From the NCBI GenBank assembly GCA_900544255.1, contig UQUM01000023.1, positions 1 through 30,572 on the forward strand: 30,572 nt of DNA, in the 5' to 3' direction. The stretch's first letter is position 1, and each line of letters begins with the position of its first letter. The DNA is from an uncultured Sutterella sp. GTDB lineage: Bacteria; Pseudomonadota; Gammaproteobacteria; Burkholderiales; Burkholderiaceae_F. This document shows, piece after piece, positions 1 through 7,266 of this stretch. The notes beneath the pieces are model-generated. The model had not been told where the DNA came from, did no database searches, and was given only the letters and a program-made list of their open reading frames with translations. Position numbers and translations under genes: made by a program.

Positions 1-23
1 CCCCCCCCCCCCCCCCCCCCCCC
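1..23. repeat. Poly-C tract at the window edge
   Basis: A run of 23 C residues opens the window, 137 bp before the start of the split gene at 161. It may be a true long homopolymer where assembly stopped, or a sequencing artefact, because poly-G reads give such ends. Its true length cannot be known from this window. Confidence 0.6.
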
Positions 24-160
24 ACAAACACTGACTACAAATTACAACATTTGTGCTTTATGACAGATGTAGGTTTGTGAAGCTTCTTTGTTTCTTTCAC
101 GAAAATTCAATCGCGTGGATTTCGTGTAAAGTACGAATATCAAAAGAAAAGGTTAGCGTT

Positions 161-310
161 ATGTCAAAACCTCAAAAGAAACGAACCAAGAAATACCACC
201 CCAAGAACTCATCCGTACCCTGGGCACTGATGGCCCGCCTCCCCTTGAGCGAGAAACACGTCGCCAGCATCCGCCAGGAGGTCAACTACCCCGGCCTGAA
301 GGCCGAGGCT
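161..310 (+). pseudogene. 5' part of an unknown gene split by the IscB element
   Basis: This encodes 50 residues, beginning MSKPQKKRTKK, before the reading frame enters the mobile element and soon stops. AAAGG lies about 10 bases before the ATG. Joining position 310 to 1914 restores one open frame of 188 codons that ends at 2330 without a stop, so the two fragments are one gene. The N-terminus is strongly basic (KPQKKRTKKYHPK). I recognise no family. The gene is probably inactive while the element is present, although the 3' part could be translated from an internal start. Confidence 0.75.
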
Positions 311-311
311 T

Positions 312-561
312 GTGAAAGCAGGCCTGGTTGACCAGCCTAAGTTTTTCGAGAACTACGTTGCAGACAGGTTCAAGACCCACCTCGGAATGCTTCCTCAGTT
401 CCGAGCCCTGGAAGCCTCAGAAGCAGACAAGCATAGGGTACGCACGAAACGGTCTGAGGCATAACGCCGGTCTATTCAACATTGGCGAGGGGAATTGCTC
501 CACCCGCAAGGGCGGGGCATGTCACGGGCGTCAGCCCGAAGAATCGTAAGGTTCATTTTTC
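312..561 (+). ncRNA. Putative omega-RNA scaffold of IscB
   Basis: About 250 bases with no credible gene lie directly upstream of iscB and fold into successive stems: 320-338; 381-387 with 399-405 (CTCGGAA/TTCCGAG); 414-421 with 453-460 (GCCTCAGA/TCTGAGGC); 503-507 with 512-516; and 526-529 with 534-537. In known IscB loci the guide-plus-scaffold RNA lies here, with the guide taken from flanking host DNA 5' of the left end. The guide would then be roughly positions 295-311. The RNA ends are not defined by sequence alone. Confidence 0.7.
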
Positions 562-1890
562 ATGTCGACATCAGTTTTCGTTTTGGACAAGAAGCACCGG
601 CCCCTGATGCCGTGCCGCCCCGCAAGGGCGAGACGGCTTCTGCGGGCGGGCCGCGCCCGGGTGGTGAAGCGCTTTCCCTTCGTCATCCGGCTCGTGGACC
701 GCACTTTGGAGAAGTCCGAAGTTCAGCCCGTGCTCATCAAGCTCGATCCCGGTTCAAGGGAGACGGGCGCCGCTGTCGTGCGGGAGGACGAGAAGAAGCG
801 GCATCATGCGCTCGCGTTCTTCGTCATCAAGCACCGGGGCGGCGTCATCCGCGACGCGCTCAAGGCGCGCAGCGCCTTTCGTCGCCGCCGGCGGTCGCAG
901 AATCTCCGTTATCGCACTCCGCGTTTTCTGAACCGCGTCAGGCCCAAGGGATGGCTTCCGCCTTCTCTGCGGCACCGCGTGGACACGACCCTCTCCGTCG
1001 TGAGGAAGCTGTGCCGGTACCTGCCGGTGAGCGGCCTCGCGATGGAGTTGGTGAAGTTCGATTCACAGAAGCTCCAGAACCCGGAGGTCGCGGGCGTCGA
1101 ATATCAGCAGGGCACGCTCTTTGAGTACGAGGTGCGCGAATACCTCCTGGAGAAATTCGACCGGAAGTGCGGCTACTGCGGCGCCGAGGGCGTGCCGCTC
1201 AACATCGACCATGTGGTTCCCCGCGCCAAGGGCGGCTCCAACCGGGTCTCCAACCTGGTGCTCGCCTGCGTGGACTGCAACCAGAAGAAGGGCGCCCGGT
1301 CGTTGGAGGACTTCCTCAAGGGGAAACCGGAAGTGCTCGCCCGCGTCCGCCAGGCGCTCAAGACGCCGCTGCGGGATGCCGCTGCGGTGAACGCGACGCG
1401 GTGGGTGCTCTTCAACGAGCTCAAGGCGACGGGGCTTCCCGTCGAGACGGGGAGCGGCGCTCAGACGAAGCTCAACCGCCATGCGTTCGGCGTGGGGAAG
1501 GAGCATTGGCTCGATGCGCTCTGCGTGGGACGGATCAACGGCGTGGTGATTCCGAAGGGACTCAACGTCCTGGAGATCAAATGCGCGGGACGCGGGAGCT
1601 ACCAACGCACGCGCCTCACGAAGTACGGCTTCCCGCGCGGTTATCTGATGCGGCAGAAGCGCATTCACGGCTTCGCCACCGGCGACATGGTGGAGGCGAA
1701 CGTCCCCAAGGGGAAGAAGGCCGGTCTGTGGCGCGGCCGCGTTGCGGTGCGCGCCTCAGGATCCTTCAACATTCAGACGCCGAAGGGCGTCATTCAAGGC
1801 GTCGGTTGGAAATACTGCCGACTGATTTCACACAACGACGGATATGGGTATGCGTGGCTCGGCCACGCGCCTCATTCCTCCCCTGCCTGA
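562..1890 (+). CDS. iscB: IscB, RNA-guided HNH/RuvC nuclease
   Basis: A 442-aa protein with the full IscB layout. The N-terminal PLMP motif is at residues 14-17, with the basic stretch that follows. RuvC-I carries Asp62 (KLDPGS), the Arg-rich bridge helix spans about 103-125 (RRRRRSQNLRYR), and RuvC-II has Glu162 (MELVKFD). The HNH domain at about 200-250 has Cys203/Cys206, IDHVVP with His217, Asn231 and Cys236/Cys239. RuvC-III has His315 and Asp318 (EHWLDAL). All catalytic residues appear intact. Members of the family use omega-RNA to cut DNA and are the ancestors of Cas9. In IS200/IS605 elements they are thought to help retain the element at a site. The TGA stop lies in the loop of the right-end hairpin. 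Confidence 0.95.
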   Translation: MSTSVFVLDKKHRPLMPCRPARARRLLRAGRARVVKRFPFVIRLVDRTLEKSEVQPVLIKLDPGSRETGAAVVREDEKKRHHALAFFVIKHRGGVIRDALKARSAFRRRRRSQNLRYRTPRFLNRVRPKGWLPPSLRHRVDTTLSVVRKLCRYLPVSGLAMELVKFDSQKLQNPEVAGVEYQQGTLFEYEVREYLLEKFDRKCGYCGAEGVPLNIDHVVPRAKGGSNRVSNLVLACVDCNQKKGARSLEDFLKGKPEVLARVRQALKTPLRDAAAVNATRWVLFNELKATGLPVETGSGAQTKLNRHAFGVGKEHWLDALCVGRINGVVIPKGLNVLEIKCAGRGSYQRTRLTKYGFPRGYLMRQKRIHGFATGDMVEANVPKGKKAGLWRGRVAVRASGSFNIQTPKGVIQGVGWKYCRLISHNDGYGYAWLGHAPHSSPA

Positions 1891-1899
1891 AGGCAGGGG
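1880..1899 (+). other. Right-end hairpin of the IscB element
   Basis: CCCCTGCC (1880-1887) pairs perfectly with GGCAGGGG (1892-1899) around a TGAA loop. The loop contains the iscB stop codon. Subterminal hairpins of this kind are the recognition structures for Y1 transposases. Confidence 0.75.
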
Positions 1900-1913
1900 T
1901 CTCCTGAGGCACT

Positions 1914-2330
1914 TTGATGACTTACTCTCTCATGCGCCTCCGTCTCAACGAAAAGAAGGCCGTTAACGACGCGAGCTACCTCACGGCCATGTTCGGCATT
2001 GCCTGGCAGCTGGCCCGCCAGATGACGGAGAAAGAAGCCATCAAAGCTCAAGTAGCCGGAGCTGCAGACACCTTAGCCGGCGTTATCGAAAACGGCGCCA
2101 CCATGACGCCTGAGACATACTCCCTTCTCGCTGACGCTGTTGACACTGCTATTGAGGTTTTCAAAGTCTCCCTCGGCGGCGAATTTGAGGAAGCCCGGAA
2201 GAACCTGCTGAAGAAAGAAACCGTGTCTTTCGTTGAGGCATTCTTCGAGCGCATGGACAACATTGGCCTTACTCCCGACCTCATCCAGTCCCGCAAACAG
2301 TCTCAGGAACGATCCTCCGCTGCTGTCTGA
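1914..2330 (+). pseudogene. 3' part of the gene split by the IscB element
   Basis: This encodes the last 138 residues of the restored 188-aa protein. The frame matches exactly when 310 is joined to 1914 (Glu-Ala, then Leu-Met-Thr-Tyr). It is predicted to be mostly helical, with a segment reading MFGIAWQLARQMTEKEAI and a C-terminal acidic and amphipathic helix. I recognise no domain. The first in-frame codons are TTG and ATG, so an internal start is possible, but no strong ribosome-binding site is seen. Confidence 0.75.
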
Positions 2331-2597
2331 CCACCTAAAAAAGAACCGGGGATAAGAAGGAAAACATCCCTCTTGGCCTCGGTCTTTAGGCTAACTTGTT
2401 GAAATCGTCTGAGCAACGTTAATACGATGCTTTGGTATCACGTTGCATAACAACTTCCTCCTTGTATTGACACACCTTTGAAAAGCAAGGAAAAGATACG
2501 GAAGGCGCCCTAAGAAAAATACCTCATTTCGTAGGTAACCAAAGGACTGTTTTTAGGCATGACGTACCGAAAAACCACCTCCGAACCCCAAAATACG
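2331..2597. other. Intergenic region without a recognised gene
   Basis: About 270 bases follow the split gene. AACCGGGG near 2345 and CCTCGGTCTTT near 2377 could form a weak imperfect terminator. A TTGACA at 2467-2472 points rightward but has no good -10 and no gene downstream on that strand. I see no supported coding region. Confidence 0.4.
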
Positions 2598-2630
2598 AAA
2601 AGCCCCCGATCAGAAGATTCGAGAGCTTTT
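2598..2630 (-). terminator. Rho-independent terminator, 12-bp stem
   Basis: On the minus strand AAAAGCTCTCGA (2630-2619) pairs with TCGGGGGCTTTT (2609-2598) around a 9-base loop, with two G-T wobbles. The A and T runs close the stem. It lies about 90 bases after the small gene ending at 2720 and could work in either direction. Confidence 0.6.
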
Positions 2631-2719
2631 GCTTGCTTGCCGCGTCCCATGGATTTGCCTTTCGGCATTCCCCTCCATGTGCTCCGGACGTTGGGCAGAC
2701 GTTCGTTGAAAAAAATCGA

Positions 2720-2980
2720 TTATTTCTTGGCTTTCGGTTTCTTCTCTTCCTCCTTTTTCACAAAGCTCATCACTTCACACGCCGACACGTCATCCAAACG
2801 AATAAACACGATACGTGCACCCTGGAAAACAAAATTCTTCTTTTCCTTATCCCCGAGCGCCTTCATGAAGGCTTCGATCTGAGGATTGAGGACTTCCGCC
2901 TTCTCGGCCCCGAACGGGATCTGCAGCGTTTGACCGCCTTTAAGCTGTACAGTCAACTGCTGCATACACTGCGCCGCCAT
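2720..2980 (-). CDS. Small hypothetical protein, 86 aa
   Basis: The protein begins MAAQCMQQLTVQLKGG and ends in a basic tail (KKEEEKKPKAKK). The start at 2980 is chosen because AAAGGA lies 8 bases before it; longer forms have no such site. There is no signal peptide or membrane segment. The centre alternates short strands and a helix (PQIEAFMKALGDKEKKNF), so a small soluble fold is likely. I do not recognise the family. It follows the autotransporter gene on the same strand after about 120 bases with a hairpin between, so it may be a separate unit. Confidence 0.65.
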   Translation of the reverse strand: MAAQCMQQLTVQLKGGQTLQIPFGAEKAEVLNPQIEAFMKALGDKEKKNFVFQGARIVFIRLDDVSACEVMSFVKKEEEKKPKAKK

Positions 2981-3064
2981 CTTGGTTCCTTTGAAAAAAA
3001 TCCCGACACTGCACTGACAAACGTCGTACGGTGCCGGGAAAATCAACACCTAGGAGAGTCGTAT

Positions 3065-3086
3065 GAGGGCTCCCGAGAGAGCCCTC
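3065..3086 (-). terminator. Hairpin after the autotransporter gene
   Basis: GAGGGCTC (3065-3072) pairs perfectly with GAGCCCTC (3079-3086) around a 6-base loop, 13 bases after the autotransporter stop. There is no T run on the minus strand, so termination may be weak or the hairpin may protect the mRNA 3' end. Confidence 0.5.
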
Positions 3087-3098
3087 GGTTGCATCAAC

Positions 3099-6000
3099 TT
3101 AGAAAGCGATGCGCAGGTTCGCAGACACGCCGCTCGCCGTCACGTCGCCGTCGTAGGTACCCGTGTAAGAGAACCCGAACGTCGCGGACTTCGAGAGCTG
3201 AGCTTCGATACCCAAGCCGATGTTCGCCTGATCCTTGAGCTCACCGCCCTTGATCGTGGCAAAGCCGGAGCCGCCCAAGCCCATCGTGGCCTTGGCTTCC
3301 GTGTCACCGAAGAAGTGCGACCAGCCGGCGTTGCCCTTCACGGTCATAGCCACATTGCCGACCGTGAACGGAACCGCACCGCGGATACCCAACGTCGTAA
3401 CCTGGAGGTTCTGCGTCTTGTTGTTCGTGGTGAACGTCGTGTTGCCGACCGTTTCCGCGAAGTCGTCCGCCTTCACGTTGAGCCAGTTAAAGCCCACATA
3501 CGGTTCAACCGAGTACTGAGCCGTGTTGAAGCCCGTGTACGCACCTTCCGCAAAGAGCTGGAGGATATCGGCATTGCCGCTCGTCGCATTGGCACCGGTC
3601 TGAGAACCGAAGGCCAACGTGCGGCTCATATCGCGATCCTGCTTCGTGTAGGTGACGCCGTAGTTCGCCGCCACGAGATCCGCGATGTTGCTCACGCCGT
3701 AGATACCGAAGTGAACGTCGTTGCTCTTGATCTTGCCGTGAGAGCCGCCCTTGAATTCGGACGTACCGGCACCGAAGAACACGCCGACCTTCGAGGAATC
3801 CGCGACCTTAACTTCGCCGCCAATGAAGCCGGCATAGAAGTCGTTGTCGATCGAGGTCTGACCGTAGTCAGCGGAACCCCAAGAGCCGACGCCCGTCGCC
3901 CACAGGCGGCCCGTGCCGTCAGCGAAGTCGATCGCACGACCCTGGCCGATGCCGGTCGCCTGATCCTGGATGGCGCGCGTCATCGTGAGGGTATTGACGA
4001 TGCTGGCGTTCTGAACATTGAGGAACGCATCGCTGCCCAAGGAGTCGTAGGTTGCAGCGACCTGATCCGTCGTACCGCCCAAGACCGCGTCAAAGAGTTC
4101 GCCTTCGCCGGCCGCTTCCAGCGCCGCACCGATCGCACGACCGTTGGACGTCGTCGCGATGGAAGACATCGTCACGTCTTCGTTGCGGGTCAACGTCGCC
4201 GTGATGGTATTGCCGGGCGCACGCGTATCCGCCGTTCCGGCTTCGAAGCTCGTCTTGAAGAAGGCAAGCGTATCGTCAGCCTTCGCCAGATCCAAACCTT
4301 CGATGCTCGCAGCCGTGATCGTCACCGTGGCATCGTCACCCTGGTAAACGCTCTTCAGATCGTCGGAGGTCATCGAGATCTTGGCGCCTTCCTTGAAGAC
4401 GAGGTTGCCGGCAAACGCGTCGTGACCGGCCGTAATCAACAGCGTACCGCCGTTATTCACCGTCACGTTGGCCTGCGAGGCTTCGTTGGACATCAGCGTG
4501 CCCTTCTGGGTGAGTTCGTCGTAGTACGAGGTCAGCAGACCGAACTTACCGCCGTTCACCTGAACGTCGCCGCCGTTCTTACCGAAGGATTCGGTGAAGC
4601 CCAGCAACGTACCGCCTTCCACCGTCGTCTTGCCTTCGTAGGTGTTTTCACCCGTCAGAACCAGCGTACCTTCGCCGCGCTTCACGAGAGATCCGTTGTA
4701 GGTGCGGTTTGCAATGGCGTTCAGGCGCTTCTGGAAATAGGCCTCACGCCACTTAATGGCGTCTTCCTTGGAGATGGTCGAGTCTTCGATGCCGAGGATC
4801 TTATCGGGGCTCGAGAGCTGCATGTCGCCGATGAGCGCGAGCTCTTCAGCGGTGAGCTGAGCGTCGTGGTCGGCCATCCACTTCTGCGCGGCGGCGGCCC
4901 AGGCCTGATCCTCCTTCTGACGCTGATTCAACGCGGTTTCGGAAATGTCGTTGCTCCAGACGTCGAGGCTGTTGGCGTCGCGCATGTTGTAAGCGAACTC
5001 ACCGAGGAACTGCCCCGGGCCGAACATGCCCTTGGCGAGATCCGGCATGCCCCAGCCGTAGCGGACGTCGACTTCGCCTTCAGCAGCGGTCCAGCCCTTG
5101 AAGTTGGAGCCGTCTGCGTTCTTGTGGTTGGCGGTCGTCAGCATGACGTCGCGCACCTGAAGAGCGTCCATCTGATCGTAGCGGCTCATCAGGACGGCGA
5201 GCGCACCGGTGACGTGCGGAGCAGCCATCGAGGTGCCGGAGCTTTCGCCCCATTTGGGGTTGCCGTCGGCGTCAACCTTGGACGAATAAATGTTCGAACC
5301 CGGAGCGGCGACCGTCCACCACTTGGCGTTGCCCGCTTCGTTGAACGTCGCATAGAGCTCGTAGGTGTTGTCCGCACCTTGCTTCATGCCGGCGACGGCG
5401 ATCCAATTCTTTTCAGCGTCGGGGTTGAAGTACGGATAGAGCGGACGATAGAAGGGGTTCGCGAAGTCGCGGTTGCCGGTCGTGAAGACCTGAACGACGT
5501 TGCGGTCCTTCACGGCCTCGTAGGCGGAGTCGACGAAGGACGAGCCGTCGTACTTCTTGTCGGCATTCACGCGGTTCTCTGCGTCCTTCTTGAAGAGGAA
5601 GTATTCGTACTCGGTTTGAGCGGTGGTGTCCGTCGGGAAGTGAACGGACGTATAGCCGCCGTCGGGGCCATACGTCGTCACACCCGCGCCCTTGTCGACG
5701 CGGATGTTCGTGCCGAAAGAGTTGTTGATGAAGCCGCCGCGATCGGTGCCGTCGGCGAACTTATTGGCGTCGGCGATCGCGGTCGCCAAGGCGCTCCAAC
5801 TCTGATGGAAGAACTGCGGATCCTGGAACGGGCCGTAGTTGGTGCTGTCCGTGCCGCCGGTGTTGCCGACGTAGACATCGGCGTCGTAGGCGACGCCGTG
5901 GAATTCAGAACCGTCGCGGTTGCCGCCGACGGTGCCCGTCACATGCGTGCCGTGCGAGTCGTTCATCCCCTTCTGCCACTGCCCGCTTTCGGGAACGGAG

Positions 6001-6437
6001 CTGTCAGGAGAATATTCACCCTTGTCGGTGGTGCCCTGCGGATAACGCTCGCCCGTGGAGCCGTAGGCAAGGCCGGGAACCTTGACGCCGTGGAAGCGGG
6101 CGCCCGCGAGATCCGGATGCGTCTGCAGCAGCGCGCCGGAATCCATCACGCCGACGGCGACGCCCTGGCCGGAGAAGCCCAAGGAGTAAGCGATGGAAGA
6201 GTTCATCGCCGCCAAACCCCAGTCCTTCTGGTATTCAGCGGATTCCCACGACGCCACGTCGCCGATCTTGCCCTGTTCAACGTAGGCCGCCTGAGCGACG
6301 GTGCCGATCAGAGCCGCTGCAGCCACAGCGAGGACGGTTAAGGTTTTACCGGTTTTACCTTTGGCTTTCTGTGTTTCGTTTGCAACGACGAGCTGACCTT
6401 TTTTTGCGTTCCAAACGGTCTTGTATGTACGATTCAT
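3099..6437 (-). CDS. Subtilisin-like (S8) autotransporter serine protease
   Basis: A 1112-aa type Va secreted protease. Residues 1-50 form an extended signal peptide (MNRTYKTVWN, then a hydrophobic core ending TVAQA). The S8 domain has Asp99 (VGVMDSG), His162 (DSHGTHVTGTVGG), the oxyanion-hole Asn322 (TTGN) and Ser403 (GTSMAAPHV), so the triad is complete. A passenger beta-helix motif (VLTGENTYEGKTTVEGGTL) lies near residue 600. The last 270 or so residues form the outer-membrane beta-barrel and end in phenylalanine (NLRIAF). It likely acts at the cell surface or is released after self-cleavage; the substrate is unknown. AGGA precedes the ATG. The upstream region holds an FNR box and a poly-G tract, suggesting anaerobic and perhaps phase-variable expression. 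Confidence 0.95.
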   Translation of the reverse strand: MNRTYKTVWNAKKGQLVVANETQKAKGKTGKTLTVLAVAAAALIGTVAQAAYVEQGKIGDVASWESAEYQKDWGLAAMNSSIAYSLGFSGQGVAVGVMDSGALLQTHPDLAGARFHGVKVPGLAYGSTGERYPQGTTDKGEYSPDSSVPESGQWQKGMNDSHGTHVTGTVGGNRDGSEFHGVAYDADVYVGNTGGTDSTNYGPFQDPQFFHQSWSALATAIADANKFADGTDRGGFINNSFGTNIRVDKGAGVTTYGPDGGYTSVHFPTDTTAQTEYEYFLFKKDAENRVNADKKYDGSSFVDSAYEAVKDRNVVQVFTTGNRDFANPFYRPLYPYFNPDAEKNWIAVAGMKQGADNTYELYATFNEAGNAKWWTVAAPGSNIYSSKVDADGNPKWGESSGTSMAAPHVTGALAVLMSRYDQMDALQVRDVMLTTANHKNADGSNFKGWTAAEGEVDVRYGWGMPDLAKGMFGPGQFLGEFAYNMRDANSLDVWSNDISETALNQRQKEDQAWAAAAQKWMADHDAQLTAEELALIGDMQLSSPDKILGIEDSTISKEDAIKWREAYFQKRLNAIANRTYNGSLVKRGEGTLVLTGENTYEGKTTVEGGTLLGFTESFGKNGGDVQVNGGKFGLLTSYYDELTQKGTLMSNEASQANVTVNNGGTLLITAGHDAFAGNLVFKEGAKISMTSDDLKSVYQGDDATVTITAASIEGLDLAKADDTLAFFKTSFEAGTADTRAPGNTITATLTRNEDVTMSSIATTSNGRAIGAALEAAGEGELFDAVLGGTTDQVAATYDSLGSDAFLNVQNASIVNTLTMTRAIQDQATGIGQGRAIDFADGTGRLWATGVGSWGSADYGQTSIDNDFYAGFIGGEVKVADSSKVGVFFGAGTSEFKGGSHGKIKSNDVHFGIYGVSNIADLVAANYGVTYTKQDRDMSRTLAFGSQTGANATSGNADILQLFAEGAYTGFNTAQYSVEPYVGFNWLNVKADDFAETVGNTTFTTNNKTQNLQVTTLGIRGAVPFTVGNVAMTVKGNAGWSHFFGDTEAKATMGLGGSGFATIKGGELKDQANIGLGIEAQLSKSATFGFSYTGTYDGDVTASGVSANLRIAF

Positions 6438-6523
6438 AGGGGGGAAATCCTATAAAAGCGATTGAGATTGAAACCCTGTCCGATTTGGTTGGTCGCCGAG
6501 AGGACAAAGTTTCGCCGCGTTGG

Positions 6524-6539
6524 AGAGTACCCCCCCCCC
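6524..6539 (-). promoter_or_regulatory. Poly-G tract (G10) beside a candidate -10 element
   Basis: Ten C residues on the plus strand (6530-6539) read as G10 on the minus strand, directly followed by TACTCT (6529-6524), a plausible weak -10. The tract lies between the FNR box and this -10, about 90-100 bases before the autotransporter start. Slippage would change the spacing of the promoter elements. Confidence 0.5.
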
Positions 6540-6553
6540 ATCACCTAGCTTCT

Positions 6554-6567
6554 TTGATCTAAATCAA
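6554..6567 (-). promoter_or_regulatory. FNR-type binding site
   Basis: TTGAT-CTAA-ATCAA is a perfect match to the FNR/ANR consensus TTGATN4ATCAA. Its centre is 34 bases from the centre of the candidate -10 at 6524-6529. That is close to the 32 bases expected for a class II FNR promoter, with the site centred at -41.5. It faces the autotransporter gene. Confidence 0.75.
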
Positions 6568-6841
6568 ATCGATGTTCTTTTTCACCTTAGACAGCGCTTG
6601 TCAAGTCGGTTAAATTCCCCTTCTCCTTGCTCCAAAGTCACGCCCTGCAAGGCTTCGCGTGAGATTTCCGCAAAACTTAAGGGTTACCGTTAAGAGCCGC
6701 CAGGTTTTCCCTAATGTGTATCCTTTTTACAACACATTTTCACAAAACCAGCTCCACCCGAACTCTTTTTGATTTCCGATACGGTTGCTAAAGCAAATTA
6801 CCTACACCGGTATCCCGCCTAAATTTCTCTCTCCACCAATT
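6568..6841. other. Intergenic region upstream of the FNR box
   Basis: About 270 AT-richer bases lie between the FNR box and the terminator of the reductase operon. No gene, repeat or RNA signature is recognised. Confidence 0.4.
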
Positions 6842-6876
6842 AAAAATGCCGCCCGAGCTACACGCCCGGACGGCAT
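6842..6876 (-). terminator. Strong Rho-independent terminator of the reductase operon
   Basis: On the minus strand ATGCCGTCCGGGC pairs with GCTCGGGCGGCAT (13 bp, two G-T wobbles) around GTGTA, followed by a T run (plus-strand A run 6842-6846). It lies 20 bases after the cytochrome stop. Confidence 0.85.
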
Positions 6877-6896
6877 CATCACCACAAGACTGCCGA

Positions 6897-7247
6897 TTAC
6901 TTCACCGTCAAATTGAACTTATGGCAGTCGTTACACATCAGCTTTCCCTGCTGATGTCCCGCATGGCAATCCGTGCACCGCACGTTCCCCAAGTGCGTCT
7001 TATGGGGATTCGGATTCAAAGCCTTGGTGCGTTCCGCGAGCGCTTCATAGCTCTGATGGCAGACGAGGCACCGTTCGTTCTTCACCTTGGCTCCGGCCTT
7101 CGGCATCTTGGCCTTATGGCACTGTTCGCACTTCACGCCCATCTGCGCGTGGCGATTCGCCAAAAAGTTCCCGTCCGCCGCCATCGAAAGCGACGCCGTC
7201 ATTCCGAACACGGCCACTGCCGCGCCTACAATCCAACTCTTGATCAT
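6897..7247 (-). CDS. Periplasmic tetraheme cytochrome c
   Basis: A 116-aa protein with a Sec signal peptide (cleavage after about residue 24, SLSMAA) and four CXXCH haem-binding motifs at residues 40-44, 60-64, 91-95 and 105-109. Extra histidines (His33, His82, His85, His98) could serve as distal ligands. The size and haem spacing match the small tetraheme domain found fused to the flavin domain in Shewanella-type flavocytochrome c; here it is a separate gene. GGGAGA lies 8 bases before the ATG. It starts 20 bases after the flavin reductase gene, so it should pass electrons from a membrane quinol dehydrogenase (not in the window) to that reductase. Confidence 0.92.
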   Translation of the reverse strand: MIKSWIVGAAVAVFGMTASLSMAADGNFLANRHAQMGVKCEQCHKAKMPKAGAKVKNERCLVCHQSYEALAERTKALNPNPHKTHLGNVRCTDCHAGHQQGKLMCNDCHKFNLTVK

Positions 7248-7266
7248 TTCTATTCTCCCGATTCCG

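Larger units (their letters stand above)
312..1913 (+). mobile_element. IscB-carrying IS200/IS605-type element without a transposase
   Basis: The element contains an omega-RNA region and iscB but no Y1 transposase, so it would need a transposase supplied in trans. The left end has a hairpin at 320-338 (AGGC and TGG paired with CCA and GCCT, one bulged C). The right end has a perfect 8-bp hairpin at 1880-1899. The boundaries come from restoring the interrupted gene: the junction is c309, t310 or t311 on the left with the matching T at 1913-1915 on the right. No target duplication is seen, as expected for IS200/IS605 transposition. Confidence 0.82.

Noticed and set aside
2559..2882. Plus-strand frame of 107 codons
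   Set aside because: It overlaps the 86-aa minus gene and runs through the strong terminator at 2598-2630.
3063..6341. A 1092-codon open frame on the plus strand
   Set aside because: It lies exactly opposite the autotransporter gene, has low-complexity Arg/Val-rich content and no motifs. It is a by-product of codon use in the real gene.
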